Positions 34,633 to 47,425 of a stretch of 64,000 nt of DNA are shown here, in pieces. Under the pieces are notes generated by a model. It was not told where the DNA came from and made no database searches. It was given only the letters and a program-made list of their open reading frames with translations. How positions within the stretch are numbered: the first letter of the stretch is position 1; every line of letters begins with the position of its first letter. Source of the DNA: Metridium senile (lineage: Eukaryota; Cnidaria; Anthozoa; Actiniaria; Metridiidae); NCBI GenBank assembly GCA_949775045.1, contig OX459097.1, positions 15,254,710 to 15,318,709 on the forward strand, given 5' to 3'. The position numbers and the translations under genes were made by a program.

Positions 34633-36919
34633 CCATTACCAGAAATCTAAGACATTTTACGTCCGCGATATTATGACCAGCGGTCTACTGGCAGTCCAGA
34701 ATTATCCTCGAATTTCTATCGAAATAAATCAATTTATCAAAACAAACTATTATAAGTTTGTTTAGAAGTACCAAGCGCTTCTGGTGCAGTTGATATATTT
34801 AAAATTGAAGCGCCCGCTTACGCTCGGCATAGAATAATTCGAACGAATTAGGTCACTTAGAAAATTTCAAAAGAACCCAGGAAGCCCATTCTTATGAACT
34901 TTGAATTTTGAATTTCCCGCTTAAGAAGCCTTCGGATTCTTTAAACAGCGGAATTACACGTAAAATCACCAGGCTACTAAGCTGTAAACATTGCAATCGA
35001 CTCGACGATCGAAACAAGCTTCTTTGCAGGATTTATCGGTCATTTTTTATGATATTTTGGTGTAAAATGGAAATTTTTAAAACTAAAAAATCATCACTTT
35101 TTACTGTTAATCTGCGTTATTGGTGTATTACTTGGAAAGACTTCTAAAACAGCATTGAAAAGCCCGTAATCTCAGAAGCATTTTAAAAAGGCGGCAAGGA
35201 TGGATCCATGTAAACTATCGATGGCAGGCGATGCTGAACACAAGGTAAATTACACATTTTTCGCTGAAATACAGACTAAAGTAAAGCAATTATTTCTCGA
35301 TAATGTTATTCCTTCGTACTGCATATTGAGAAAACTAAATCAAACGTAACTTGCATAAATGAATAGAAATTATACTCGAGTTAAAAGTTAGGAGGCGGCA
35401 CCGATAGTACAATGATATTTAGCAAATATATTAGACATTTTCTTTCTGAGCCCATACATTTATCAGTAATTCTGAGCGGCCATTTTTAAATGCCACAAAT
35501 CTAACTTTAGCATGCGGTGACGTCACATGTCTTCGATTTCTGGTAATGCTTCCCCGCTGAGCAATGTTCATTGGTCTTTCAAATGAAAACCGTTTCACAT
35601 TCCTACAATTCAACATTGAAACGAGGGAGAGGGGGAAACGGAAAAATGATGTTGAAATATTTTTCATGTTATAACCAGATAATGTCCCAAGGTATTTTGA
35701 ACATGATTGTAGACATATAAAGACGAAGGTCAAGGGAAACAAAGCAAGGAAATAAGCGACCGTTGGTAGCATAAATACACGAAGATTACAAGCGAATACA
35801 AACGCGAACGATACTCTGCTGCCCACGCATGGAATAAAGAAGTTATTAAGGTGGTAGGAATGGCTAAAGTACATGTCATTTGACAAACTATTACTGAAAA
35901 TGTATTAATAATATATCAATAATTATTATATAAACAGATACTACATATAATTTTCCCGCTAAAAACGTATTGGAAGGTGTGAAATTTCGCACCCAAGGTG
36001 TCAAAAACGCAAAGGAAACCCAGGGCTTAAAAATGATTTATTCGAAATATATCGTCAGGAAAAAAATATTTTGAAAATTAAATTTTGTATATGTGAATTT
36101 CAGGCAAAAAAGAAACTTTCACTGCAGCCCTGAGCAGAAGTAAATTTACGCGAGATATGAGCGATATTTGACTTTGGCTGGTCGCTAAAGGTTAACAATA
36201 AAATATTTTGTTCAGTGCTGCGGTGAAAAGTTTCTTTTACGTTTAAATTACTTATGTGCCAAGTTTCATACTTCTACGTTATATTTTGGTTTATTTTTGG
36301 TGATTTTAGTAGCCTAAGGTCCGCTATTTACTGTTAAACTTGCCTATAAAACGCTCACAGCGATTCGAATGGCCGCCATTTTGATTTATATGTTTTGAAA
36401 TCAATTCAGGTTCGTTTTTCAATCGATGTTGGTCCGTAAAACATCCGAATATCACGAGTAAAGGCCGAATTCACGACGATTTCATGAATCCACGCGATGC
36501 GATCAAATCAAATGACGTAATTCATAGTAACGGATATAGCACATGCGCAGATTACAAACCAGCAGGACGCCCACCCGCAGTGGATTTGCGTGACAACAAC
36601 CTTGAAATAACTTCGAATTTTTCGTAGGAAAGAAATGTTTTACGACCGAAACCGGTCTCTAGATGCTCAATCTTTAAGTGGTGCCGCTCTGGAGTGTTAA
36701 TAACCAGTGAATACCACACGAATCTTTTGCTTGAAAATCGAGAAGATTTCGATGAGTTTCAAAGGGTTTCAATTTCATAACAGTTAGATGATATCTTATT
36801 TCAATATGGCGATCGCAAATGGCGGACTTAGTTACGACAAATTCATTGATTTTATATGATATTTCGCAACAAAAATGGCAAAGTTTATTGATAGAAATGT
36901 TTTAATTAACCTGAACATA
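34633..36919. other. Upstream region of gene B, no gene seen
   Basis: No exon recognised. 35553-35837 recurs at 39424-39722. Within it, 35757-35835 matches the end of the helicase-carrying element (AATAAGCGACCGTTGGTA, TACACGAAGATTACAAGCGA), so it is probably a partial copy of that family. Confidence 0.5.
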
Positions 36920-37955
36920 CAGTATGTGTGTGCAATTCCGGACGGTTTTTAAATAATTTGCCATATCATTCGTTAAATGCATTGTTTAGCTAGGAAATAT
37001 ATTTTCCCTGGAGATGAGGTAACATCTGATAAAGATTTATATAAAGTATTGGTCAATTTTAGTGATTTTTAAAAATGTTATGGATATATTAGTAAAGTTG
37101 TTTGAGTGGTGTATTCCGGACAGTTGTGTGCAAAGCCGGACACTATTAAAGTAGGTTCTGTTTAATCAATTCATTGAAGTTATTTCCTGATTTTCGAATG
37201 CTTACGATAGATTTTCCATTTCCACAGTCAAATTTGAGATTAAAGCATAAATTTGTGTTAATTAAATCATGAATTACGTTGCTTGATTAATACGTTTGAG
37301 CACTAAAGTATTTCACACATGAGTAATTGCTTTCGTGCGCTGGATTCTGCAAATGAATATAAATGTCCTATAAATGAATAGTGCATGGTGATTAAACTAT
37401 CCAAAAGATAACTTTTGTTTGCAAAATCCACCTGCAGTTCAATTGTATATTTTTAAGCAACATTTTAACCTACAATTCAAAGTTACGGGTGATTGCTAAT
37501 CTTGTATATTTTATCGTCCGGAATTGCACATACCTTAGTGGATTTTAGTAGTATTTTTAAAACCGTCTCCTACACTTATTTAAAACTATTAAAAGCTCTT
37601 CTTTTCACACAAGATAAAACATTGTTTGCAATTGAAAACGTACTAATTATTTTGGCGTTATCATTTGAATCAGCAGAAAAATCACCATTTTAAGTTTAAC
37701 ATGTAATTCGGAGCGCGTTAAAAACTGACTTACGGCGAATTTGCATATTCACATGCGATGACAAATCGTTTTTTTTCCTAGCTGAAAATATCTCGATTGT
37801 CACAAAAACTAGCTTCTTAAGGAACAATAGAATACATACAAATGCTTAATTCTATAATGTCGTTTTCATTTTTAAACAAATTCGATCTCTTTTTTAACGC
37901 TTAAATGCCAAAGTGTCCGAATTTGCACACTGTCCGGATTTGTACACGCATGCTG
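36920..37955 (+). mobile_element. 1.04-kb mariner-like non-autonomous element, copy 1
   Basis: Flanked by TA (36918-36919 and 37956-37957), with tips CAGTATGTGTGTGCAATTCC and, inverted, CAGCATGCGTGTACAAATCC. CAGT tips and TA target fit Tc1/mariner. The tandem-duplicated unit has the empty site AACATACACTCAG (about 39751-39763), so ends are exact. Internal GTCCGGAATTGCAC motifs recur at several sites in both orientations. No transposase; the 66-codon ORF is not recognisable. Confidence 0.9.
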
Positions 37956-38135
37956 TACACTCAGTTTCATTGTTAGAAACTGTCAAATTGTGTTGTTTAG
38001 AGAAATTGCCTCTAGGGCATTGAATCTATAATGACGATAATGCGCGCATCAACGCATGAATTGTTTGATAGGTATCATAGGTAATATTAATGAAATTTGT
38101 AAAACCGTAGAAAATGTTGACTTAACTTTACTGAC

Positions 38136-39939
38136 GCATAAATAACGAATGGCTTAACATCTACACTACTTCGAGGCAGTAGCCAGAAAAACAAAAGCGA
38201 AAGATCGAAAAATTGCAAGATAAGCTTTCAGTTATATAAAAAAGTTGCTTCAATGAATGAGAATGTTTTTTTCTTTTTCAAAATAGCATTAATATAATAA
38301 CAAAAAACTTAAGGTTTTCACTTCATTGATATTGCTTCAGTAGTTCACTGGTGTAAACAAGACGAGTGTGATTTGCAGTTATTTGCATAACATAAAGAAA
38401 AGCTCTTTTATCTTCTTGACGACTTAAAACGGTATTTCTTGTACATCTTAAACTTATCTATTTGAATTAGTATTTTTTTTGTCAACAAGTTTATTATTTG
38501 ATCCAGCCACCTCCCTAACGGAACGAGCTTTCAAATCATAATAAATAGATCGAGTGAAGTGGAGTTATTGTTTGCACAAATAAACGTACATTTTGATGTA
38601 GCAACAAAAAGTTGTAAGATTTAAAATTACTTAAATCTTCCTGAAGGTTGTTCTTCAACCACATTGATGTGTTGATACCCTTGCCAAGTACACCTTGGTT
38701 TAATTAACATCTGCTTTGCAGATACGTCTCAAGTTAAACTTTCTTGGGAGCAAAAATATCAATAATGGTAAACTGAATCTTAAAAGATCCAACCGATTGA
38801 GCTCTTTCAATGAACAGGGAAATCTTTCGTAACTTTCTCTTTTAGAAACTGATAATAGAGTTGAGATCTGTTAAGCGAAAGTGTGATATGGATCACATCA
38901 CAGACGCGGCTTTTAAACTATAAACAAAGAACTATATCCAATATTTGTTCGAGCAGTTTAGTGATCTAAAAGGTTGAAAAGCATATAAAAGAAGAACAAA
39001 AAAGCACACGAAGAGAAAGCAGCGACACATGAAAGGAATACTTTTGTTTAGTGCATAAGGTTTGTCAAAATTAATCTTTTAAGCGATTTTTGGTTAAGCT
39101 ACTGCCTGAACTCAACTTATGCATGAGTTCAGTACACACTTCTGCAAACGTCGAAGCTACACTTTCAAATAAGATATCTAAAGTAAACTCAATTCAGCTT
39201 ACCAACTAATACCAAAAGAGCCACAATCAAGAACCGATTCATTATTTCCGTGTGATTTTCGTCGTTGAAGGTAAGCTGCTGGGAGTTTCGTGTCAAAGTG
39301 AGCTGTTCTCAGGGCACTCTTTTTGATATGTGAAAATCAGAATAATCAAAAAGGGAGTGTTTGGATGATTTATTGACACCTGTCAAAATTAGACTTCTTA
39401 TATTTGAAATATTTGCAAACCCCCTTCCCCGCTGAGCAATGTTGATTGGTCTTTCAAACGGAAACCCGTTTCACATTCCTACAATTCAACATTGAAACGG
39501 GGGAGAGAGGGAAACGGAAAAATGATGTTGAAATATTTTTCATGTTAAAACCAGATAATGTCCCAAGGTATTTTGAACATGATTGTAGACATCAGAAAGA
39601 CGAATGTCAAGGGGATAACAAAGCAAGCAAATAAGCGACCGTTGGTAACTATAAATACACGAAGATTACAAGCGAATACAACGATACGCTGCTGCCCACG
39701 CATGGAATAAAGAAGTTATTAAAACACAAATAATTAACATACCATAATTAACCTGAACATACACTCAGTTTCATTGTTAGAAACTGTCAAATTGTGTTGT
39801 TTAGAGAAATTGCCTCTAGGGCATTGAATCTATAATGACGATAATGCGCGCATCAACGCATGAATTGTTTGATAGGTATCATAGGTAACATTAATGAAAT
39901 TTGTAACACCGTAGAAAATGTTGACTTAACTTTACTGAC
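38136..39939. repeat. Tandem segmental duplication, unit 2 (deleted form)
   Basis: Shortened second copy of 33406-38135. It carries the duplicated gene B exon 1 and its upstream region but has lost about 2 kb and never received the mariner-like insertion. Confidence 0.85.
39203..39242 (-). CDS. Duplicated first coding exon of gene B (alternative signal-peptide exon)
   Basis: On the minus strand it encodes MNRFLIVALLVLV plus one base, identical in protein to the exon at 34388-34427, with a good donor GTAAGC. It lies upstream of gene B in the correct orientation and could be spliced to the exon at 29436, giving an alternative promoter. It could also feed a lost or undetected paralogue. Differences between the two exons are synonymous (TTT/TTC, CTA/TTA). 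Confidence 0.7.
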
Positions 39940-39944
39940 GTTTC

Positions 39945-41040
39945 GATCTTTAATTTAGCCCTTTTACTCCGACGAATTACATCAAGCAGCGACGCAGCCT
40001 ATGCTAGTTTACTCGCTAGTTTCCATTTTTTTTAAAGCAATTTTCTTATATTATTAGCCAAAATGACAAAATTTATTAAAATGTTTATCGCAGCATAATC
40101 AACTGGTTATCCATAGTATTGCTGCCAAGCGAGCGAGCATCAGCGAGCGAGCGCCGGCAGCTTACTAACCTAATTCTGAACTCAATCTTGAAGGGGAACC
40201 CTGTGGATTCAACAACCCAATGAACCGGTTTAAACAAGTTTTATGCTAAAAGTCTCCGAAACTTATTTATCGTTATTTGTTATTGTGAAATCATGTCAAA
40301 CTATAAAATAAAGATTAGTTATTCGGTTAAACTCTTAATTAAACTATTTTAAAAGGCAATCCGATCATTCTGTTAGCTTCCTTCACTGAGTAAATTTACT
40401 GATAAATGGATAAGTGGATAAACTGGTGCAAACCTGTTTTAACCTGTTTATGCATCACATGCCGTACTTGAGACGCAAGGATTTTTCGCACAGAACTGGT
40501 AGCTCTTCATCATGTAAACAGCCCCTTAGTCACAACATAGTCACTATTTGTTTTTTAATATTAAACTGTAAGTTACTTGAACCTTTCAATTTTATTATAC
40601 TTTTGTCAAGCTTTCAATTCACTGAGCCATCGGGATGACTGTATAAACGAAAGTTTGACAAACATCTAATACAGTTATCATCAATCGAAAATCGTCAACC
40701 TCCAAGCAACTCTGTGATTTTATTCGTTTGTACTTTGTTTGATTCTATTGCATGGTTCGACTGCATTTGTTCTATTATATACATAAAAATAAATTACACA
40801 ACTTCAGCCAGGGGGTCAACAATATTTGTTGCTCAGTAAAAGGAGGGCTCATATTTTTTTAACAAATGCTCTTTGTGAATCCTCCGGCCCTCCCCCACAC
40901 ATCATGGTTCAATTGTACTATATTACAAACAAAATTTATCAATACTGGCAGCACTTACATAAGCTTTGCTTAACACTAGTTTTATAATATAGCTTAGATA
41001 GGACCTAAGCTCTGATTGGTTAATTCACTTACATACTCAC
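39945..41040. other. Intergenic, nothing identified
   Basis: There is no coding exon in this stretch. A GCGAGCGAGC-rich patch lies near 40130-40150. Nothing else can be supported. Confidence 0.45.
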
Positions 41041-41581
41041 AAACTATTTACTTACAAATACGACTCATGTCAGTGTTATTGCGTCGTTCTCTAAAGCCAA
41101 TAACCACTATTATTTAAAGTTCGATTCTCGCTCGCGGTGTTTCGATGTCAGTATTTCAGTACATACCGCACAAACTATTTACTTACGCATATACGCTCAT
41201 GTCAGTGTTATTGCGTCGGAGTCTCTAAGGCCAACAACCACTATTATTGAAAGTTCGATTCTCGCTCGCGGTGTTTCGATGTCAGTATTTCAGTACATAC
41301 TCACAAACTATTTACTTACGCATACGCTCATGTCAGTGTTATTGCGTCGTTCTCTAAAGCCAACGACCACTATTATTTAAAGTTCGATTCTCGCTCGCGG
41401 TGTTTCGATGTCAGTATTTCAGTACATACTCACAAACTATTTACTTACGCATACGCTCATGTCAGTATATTGCGTCGTTCTCTAAAGCCAACAACCACTA
41501 TTATTTAAAGTTCGATTCTCGCTCGCGGTGTTTCGATGTCAGTATTTGTGTACATACTCACCAACTATTTACTTACGAATA

Positions 41582-42623
41582 CAGTATGTGTGTACAAATC
41601 CGGACAGTGTGCAAATCTGGACACTTTGGCATTTAAGCGTTAAAAAAGAAATCGGATTTGTTTAAAAATGAAAACAACATTATAGAATTAAGCATTTGTA
41701 TGTATTCTATTGTTTAAGAAGTTTTTGTGACAATCGAGATATTTTCAGCTAGGAAAAAGAGCGATTTGTCATCGCATGTGAATATGCAAATTCGCAATAA
41801 GTCAGTTTTTTTACGCGCTCCGAATTACATGTTAAACTTAAAATGGTGATTTTTCTGAAATGATAACGCCAAAATAATTAGTACGTTTTCAATTGCAAAC
41901 AATGTTTTATCTTGTGTGAAAAGAAGAGCTTTTAATAGTTTTAAATAAGTGTAGGAGACGCTTTTAGAAATACTACTAAAATCCACTAAGGTTTGTGCAA
42001 TTCCGGACAATAAAATAAACAAGATCAACAATCACCCGTAACTTTGAATTGTAAGTTAAAATGTCGCTTAAAAATATACAATTGAACTGCAGGTTGATTT
42101 GGCAAACAAAAGTTATCTTTTGGATAGTTTAATCACCATGCATTATTCATTTATAGGACATTTATATTCATTTGCAGAATCCAGCGCACGAAAGCAATTC
42201 AGTTCATGTGTGAAATACTTTAGTGCTCAAACGTATTAATCAAGCAACGTAATTCATGATTTAATTAACAAAAATTTATGCTTTAATCTCAAATTTGACT
42301 GTGGAAATGGAAAATCTATCATCAGCATTCCAAAATTAGGAAAAAACTTCAAAGAATTGATTAAACAGAACCTACTTTAATAGTGTCCGGCTTTGCACAC
42401 AACTGTCCGGAATTGCACCACTCAAACTATATCTACTTTACAAATATATCCATAACATTTTTAAAAATCACTAAAATTGACCAATACTTTATAATATAAA
42501 TCTTTATCAGATGTTATTTTACTTCATCTCAGGCTCCAGGAAAAATATCTTTCCTAAACAATGCATTTAACGAATGATATAGCAATTTATTTAAAAACCG
42601 TCCGGAATTGCACACACATACTG
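41582..42623 (-). mobile_element. Mariner-like non-autonomous element, copy 2
   Basis: Inverted relative to the copy at 36920, about 1042 bp, flanked by TA (41580-41581 and 42624-42625), inserted in the 130-bp satellite. Internal GTCCGG-type motifs are conserved. No transposase. Confidence 0.9.
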
Positions 42624-43011
42624 TACGCTCATGTCAGTGTTATTGCGTCGTTCTGTCAAGACAATAACCACTATTATTTAAAGTTCGATTCTCGCTCGCG
42701 GTGTTTCGATGTCAGTATTTGAGTACTCATAAACTATTTACTTACGTAGAATACGACTCATGTCAGTGTTATTGCGTAGTTCTGTCAAGACAACAACCAC
42801 TATTATTTAAAGTTCGATTCTCGCTCGCGGTGTTTCGATGTCAGTATTTCAGTACATACTCACAAACTATTTACTTACGCATACGCTCATGGCAGTATAT
42901 TGCGTCGTTCTCTAAAGCCAATAACCACTATTATTTAAAGTTCGATTCTCGCTCGCGGTGTTTCGATGTCAGTATTTGTGTACATACTCACCAACTATTT
43001 ACTTACGAATA

Positions 43012-44042
43012 CAGTATGTGTGTACAAATCCGGACAGTGTGCAAATCTGGACACTTTGGCATTTAAGCGTTAAAAAAGAGATCGAATTTGTTTAAAAATG
43101 AAAACAACATTATAGAATTAAGCATTTGTATGTATTCTATTGTTTAAGAAGTTTTTGTGACAATCGAGATATTTTCAGCTAGGAAAAAGAGCGATTTGTC
43201 ATCGCATGTGAATATGCAAATTCGCAATAAGTCAGTTTTTTTACGCGCTCCGAATTACATGTTAAACTTAAAATGGTGATTTTTCTAAAATGATAACGCC
43301 AAAATGATTAGTACGTTTTCAATTGCAAACAATGTTTTATCTTGTGTGAAAAGAAGAGCTTTTAATAGTTTTAAATAAGTGTAGGAGACGGTTTTAGAAA
43401 TACTACTAAAATCCACTAAGGTTTGTGCAATTCCGGACGATAAAATAAATAAGATCAACAATCACCCGTAACCTTGAATTGTAAGTTAAAATGTCGCTTA
43501 AAAATATACAATTGAACTGCAGGTTGATTTGGCAAACAAAAGTTATCTTTTGTATAGTTTAATCACCATGCATTATTCATTTATAGGACATTTATATTCA
43601 TTTGCAGAATCCAGCGCACGAAAGCAATTACTCATGTGTGAAATACTTTAGTGCTCAAACGTATTAATCAAGCAACGTAATTCATGATTTAATTAACACA
43701 AATTTATGCTTTAATTTGACAAATTTGAGTGTGGAAATGGAAAATCTATCATCAGCATTCGAAAATTAGGAAATAACTTCAAAAAATTGATTAAACAGAA
43801 CCTACTTTAATAGTGTCCGGCTTTGCACACAACTGTCCGGAATTGCACCACTCAAACTACTTTACAAATATATCCATAACATTTTTAAAAATCACTAAAA
43901 TTGACCAATACTTTATAATATAAATCTTTATCAGATGTTACTTCATCTCAGGCTCCAGGAAAAATATCTTTCCTAAACAATGCATTTAACGAATGATATA
44001 GCAATTTATTTAAAAACCGTCCGGAATTGCACACACATACTG
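43012..44042 (-). mobile_element. Mariner-like non-autonomous element, copy 3
   Basis: Nearly identical to copy 2 and inserted at the same point of the satellite unit, as expected if it arose by duplication of a 1.43-kb block, not by transposition. Confidence 0.9.
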
Positions 44043-44909
44043 TACGCTCATGTCAGTGTTATTGCGTCGTTCTGTCAAGACAATAACCACTATTATTTAA
44101 AGTTCGATTCTCGCTCGCGGTGTTTCGATGTCAGTATTTGAGTACTCATAAACTATTTACTTACGTAGAATACGACTCATGTCAGTGTTATTGCGTAGTT
44201 CTGTCAAGACAACAACCACTATTATTTAAAGTTCGATTCTCTCTCGCGGTGTTTCGATGTCAATATTTCAGTACATACTCACAAACTATTTACTTACGAA
44301 TACGCTCATGTCAGGGTTATTGCGTCTTTCTCTAAAGATCTAGACAACAACCACTATTATTTAAAGTTCGATTCTTGCTCGCGGTGTTTCGATGTCAGTA
44401 TTTCAGTACATACTCACAAACTATTTACTTACGAATACACTCATGTCAGTGTTATTGCGTCGTTCTGTCAAAACGACATCCACTATTATTTAAAGTTCGA
44501 TTCTCGCTCGCGGTGTTTCGATGTCAGTATTTAAGTACATACTCACAAACTATTTACTTACGAATACGACTCATGTCAGTATATTGCGTCGTTCTGTCAA
44601 GACAACAACCACTATTATTTAAAGTTGGATTCTCGCTCGCGGTGTTTCGATGTCAGTATTTGAGTACTCACAAACTATTTACTTACGTAGAATACGAATC
44701 ATGTCAGTGTTATTGCGTTGTTCTGTCAGTATTTGAGTACATACTCACCAACTATTTACTTACGCATACGCTCATGTCAGTGTTATTATAATTGCGTCGT
44801 TCTGTCAAGACAATAACCACTATTATTTAAAGTTCGATTCTCGCTCGTGTTGTTTTGTTTGTGTGTACTCAAATACTGACATCGAAACACCGCGAGCGAG
44901 AATCGATAT

Positions 44910-45295
44910 CGTAATGATATTCACTACTTGACTACCAGTTGAATTCCACTCTTACTAGTAGTTCAACTTGCACAACTTGTCAGACATTTTGAGGGCCCTC
45001 CACAGTGGTCAAACAGATCTGTAAGTACATAACCACAGGAAACTCAGAACAAAATAATTATATTCACTACTTGACTACCAGTTGTATTCCACTCTTACTA
45101 GTAGTTCAACCTGTACTACTTGTCAGACAATTTTGGGGCCCTCCACAGTGGTCAAACAGATCTGTAAGTACATAACCACAGGAAACTCAGAACAAAATAA
45201 TTATATTCACTACTTGACTACCAGTTGAATTCCATTCTGACTAGTAGTTCAACTTCAACTACTTGTCAGACATTTAGGGGGCTCTCCACAGAGCT
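44910..45295 (+). repeat. 142-bp tandem repeat, about 2.6 copies
   Basis: Units start ATATTCACTACTTGACTACC near 44918, 45061 and 45203 and include GGCCCTCCACAGTGGTCAAAC and AACCACAGGAAACTCAG. The third copy is cut by the left edge of the duplicated gene block. Confidence 0.85.
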
Positions 45296-46019
45296 ATCGT
45301 TACCATGCATCATCATTATCGTTATTAATAGCGCAGCGTTATTGCTTTCGTTATCGTTATCATTATCGCTATCCGATTATCATCAAAATTCATCCTCATT
45401 ATCATAATCATCATTATCTTATAGAAAGTTGTGGCCACTTGTTCTTGCTCTAGCTATTCTTGTTGCATCTGATGGGGTGCTCTTTATTCCTGTTCTACCC
45501 CACATGCTGCAGTGTTGCCAGTAAGTATAAATGATTAAACATATTAACATTTGCGCAAAAAACGTTTATATCATATATTTATGTTTCTTGGTCATAATCA
45601 TTTGCACGTCGGAAACCTCGATTGTAGTTGTTATTTTATGTCAAGTATTAAAATATTTATGCATAACAAATGATTAAATCCTAAGGGAATGAACACGTGG
45701 TTTGAAACGGGAAAATAAACATTGGAGCTGAATGGGTCTACCATTTCGTTTTTACAGAGACTGGCATCGAGATGAGCCTGGAACTAAATTCATTAATATC
45801 TGGTTTAGCTTCTGGATTCACGAGTTTAGGGTATGTGGTTCAGTACATTAATGGACTCATTTTTGCGGTTACGCCATCTCCAAGTGCCTTTCTCACCCGT
45901 GGAGTGAAAAGCCTACAAGCTAGTAGCGCAGGGGACTATGGGAAACCTATGTATACCTTACTACAATGCAGATATTTCATTGTCACGTCGGCACACTTGT
46001 CAATATGTTATTGAGAAAT

Positions 46020-47425
46020 GACTAGTAGCACAGGGAACTATGAACAACCTTTGTGTTCTTTATTTGAAGCGCAGGGGACTATGGGTAACGTATGTATTTT
46101 TTAATAGAAGTGCAGGAGACTATGGGTAACCGATGTGTTTTTTATTAGAAGTGCAGGGGACTATGGGTAACCTATGTGGTTTCTATTTGAAGTGCAGGGG
46201 ACTATGGGTAACCTGTGTGTTCTTTATTAGAAGTGCAGGGGACTATGGGTAACCTATGTGTTCTTTATTAGAAGTGCAGGGGACTATGGGTAACCTGCGT
46301 GTTCTTTATTAGAAGTGCAGGGGACTATGGGTAACCTATGTGGTTTCTATTTGAAGTGCAGGGGACTATGGGTAACCTATGTGGTTTCTATTTGAAGTGC
46401 AGGGGACTATGGGTAACCTGTGTGTTCTTTATTAGGAGTGCAGGGGACTATGGGTAACCTATGTGGTTTCTATTTGAAGTGCAGGGGACTATGGGTAACC
46501 TATGTGGTTTCTATTTGAAGCGCAGGGGACTATGGGTAACCTATGTGTTCTTTATTAGAAGTGCAGGGGACTATGGGTAACCTGTGTGTTCTTTATTAGA
46601 AGTGCAGGGGACTATGGGTAACCTATGTGGTTTCTATTTGAAGTGCAGGGGACTATGGGTATCCTATGTGGTTTCTATTTGAAGTGCAGGGGACTATGGG
46701 TAACCTGTGTGTTCTTTATTAGGAGTGCAGGGGACTATGGGTAACCTATGTGGTTTCTATTTGAAGTGCAGGGGACTATGGGTAACCTATGTGGTTTCTA
46801 TTTGAAGTGCAGGGGACTATGGGTAACCTGTGTGTTCTTTATTAGAAGTGCAGGGGACTATGGGTAACCTGTGTGTTCTTTATTAGAAGTGCAGGGGACT
46901 ATGGGTAACCTGTGTGTTTTTTTTTATTAGAAGCGCAGGGGACTATGGGTAACCTGTGTGTTCTTTATTAGAAGCGCAGGGGACTATGGGTAACCTGTGT
47001 GTTTTTTATTAGAAGTGCAGGGGACTATGGGTAACCTATGTGTTTTTTATTAGAAGTGCAGGGGACTATTGGTCACCTGTGTGTTTTTTATTAGAAGTGG
47101 AGGGGACTATGGGTAACCTTTGTGAATTTTATTAGAAGTGCAGGGGACTATGGGTAACCTATGTGTTTTTTATTAGAAGTGCAGGGGACTATGGGTAACC
47201 TATGTGTTTTTTTATTATGTGCTGGGGACTATAGGTAACCTATGTGTTTTTTATTAGAAGCGCAGGGGACTATGGGTAACCTATGTGTTTTTCATTAGAA
47301 GTGCAGGGGACCATGGGTAACCTATGTGATTTTTATTGGAAGCGCAGGGAACTATTGGTAACCTATGTGTTTTTTATTAGAAGTGCAGGGGATTATGGGT
47401 AACCTATGTGTTTTTTTTATAAAAA
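46020..47425 (+). repeat. 41-bp minisatellite in intron 10'
   Basis: About 33 units of AGTGCAGGGGACTATGGGTA + ACCTATGTGTTCTTTATTAGA, with two main variants (TTCTTTATTAGAAG and GGTTTCTATTTGAAG). A single founder-like unit lies at 45922. The array is absent from the corresponding intron of gene A. Confidence 0.95.

Larger units (their letters stand above)
33406..38135. repeat. Tandem segmental duplication, unit 1 (holds exon 1 and promoter of gene B)
   Basis: Unit 1 begins GCATAAATAACG and ends TTAACTTTACTGAC. Unit 2 follows immediately (38136-39939) with the same start and end but two deletions (equivalents of about 34633-35552 and 35840-36900) and without the mariner-like insertion. Identity is high by eye in the shared parts. 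Confidence 0.85.
41041..44885 (+). repeat. About 130-bp satellite array with higher-order structure
   Basis: Units contain CTCATGTCAGTGTTATTGCG, AACCACTATTATTTAAAGTT, CGATTCTCGCTCGCGGTGTT and CACAAACTATTTACTTACG. They fill 41041-41581, 42624-43011 and 44043-44870, interrupted by two mariner-like copies. Roughly 41460-42890 is repeated as 42892-44300 (period about 1.43 kb), so repeats plus insertion were duplicated together. The end (44870-44905) is a short inverted piece of the unit. Confidence 0.9.

Noticed and set aside
35431..35886. 151-codon minus-strand ORF
   Set aside because: It lies in the duplicated non-coding block 35553-35837, is broken in the second copy and contains the end of a DNA element.
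44120..44791. ORFs with RCQYLSTYSQTIYLRIRS repeats
   Set aside because: Translation of the 130-bp satellite; units of about 130 bp shift frame and have no coding constraint.
41041..44885. CRISPR-like array (regular repeats with varying segments)
   Set aside because: Units are contiguous 130-bp tandem repeats without unique spacers, in an animal genome.
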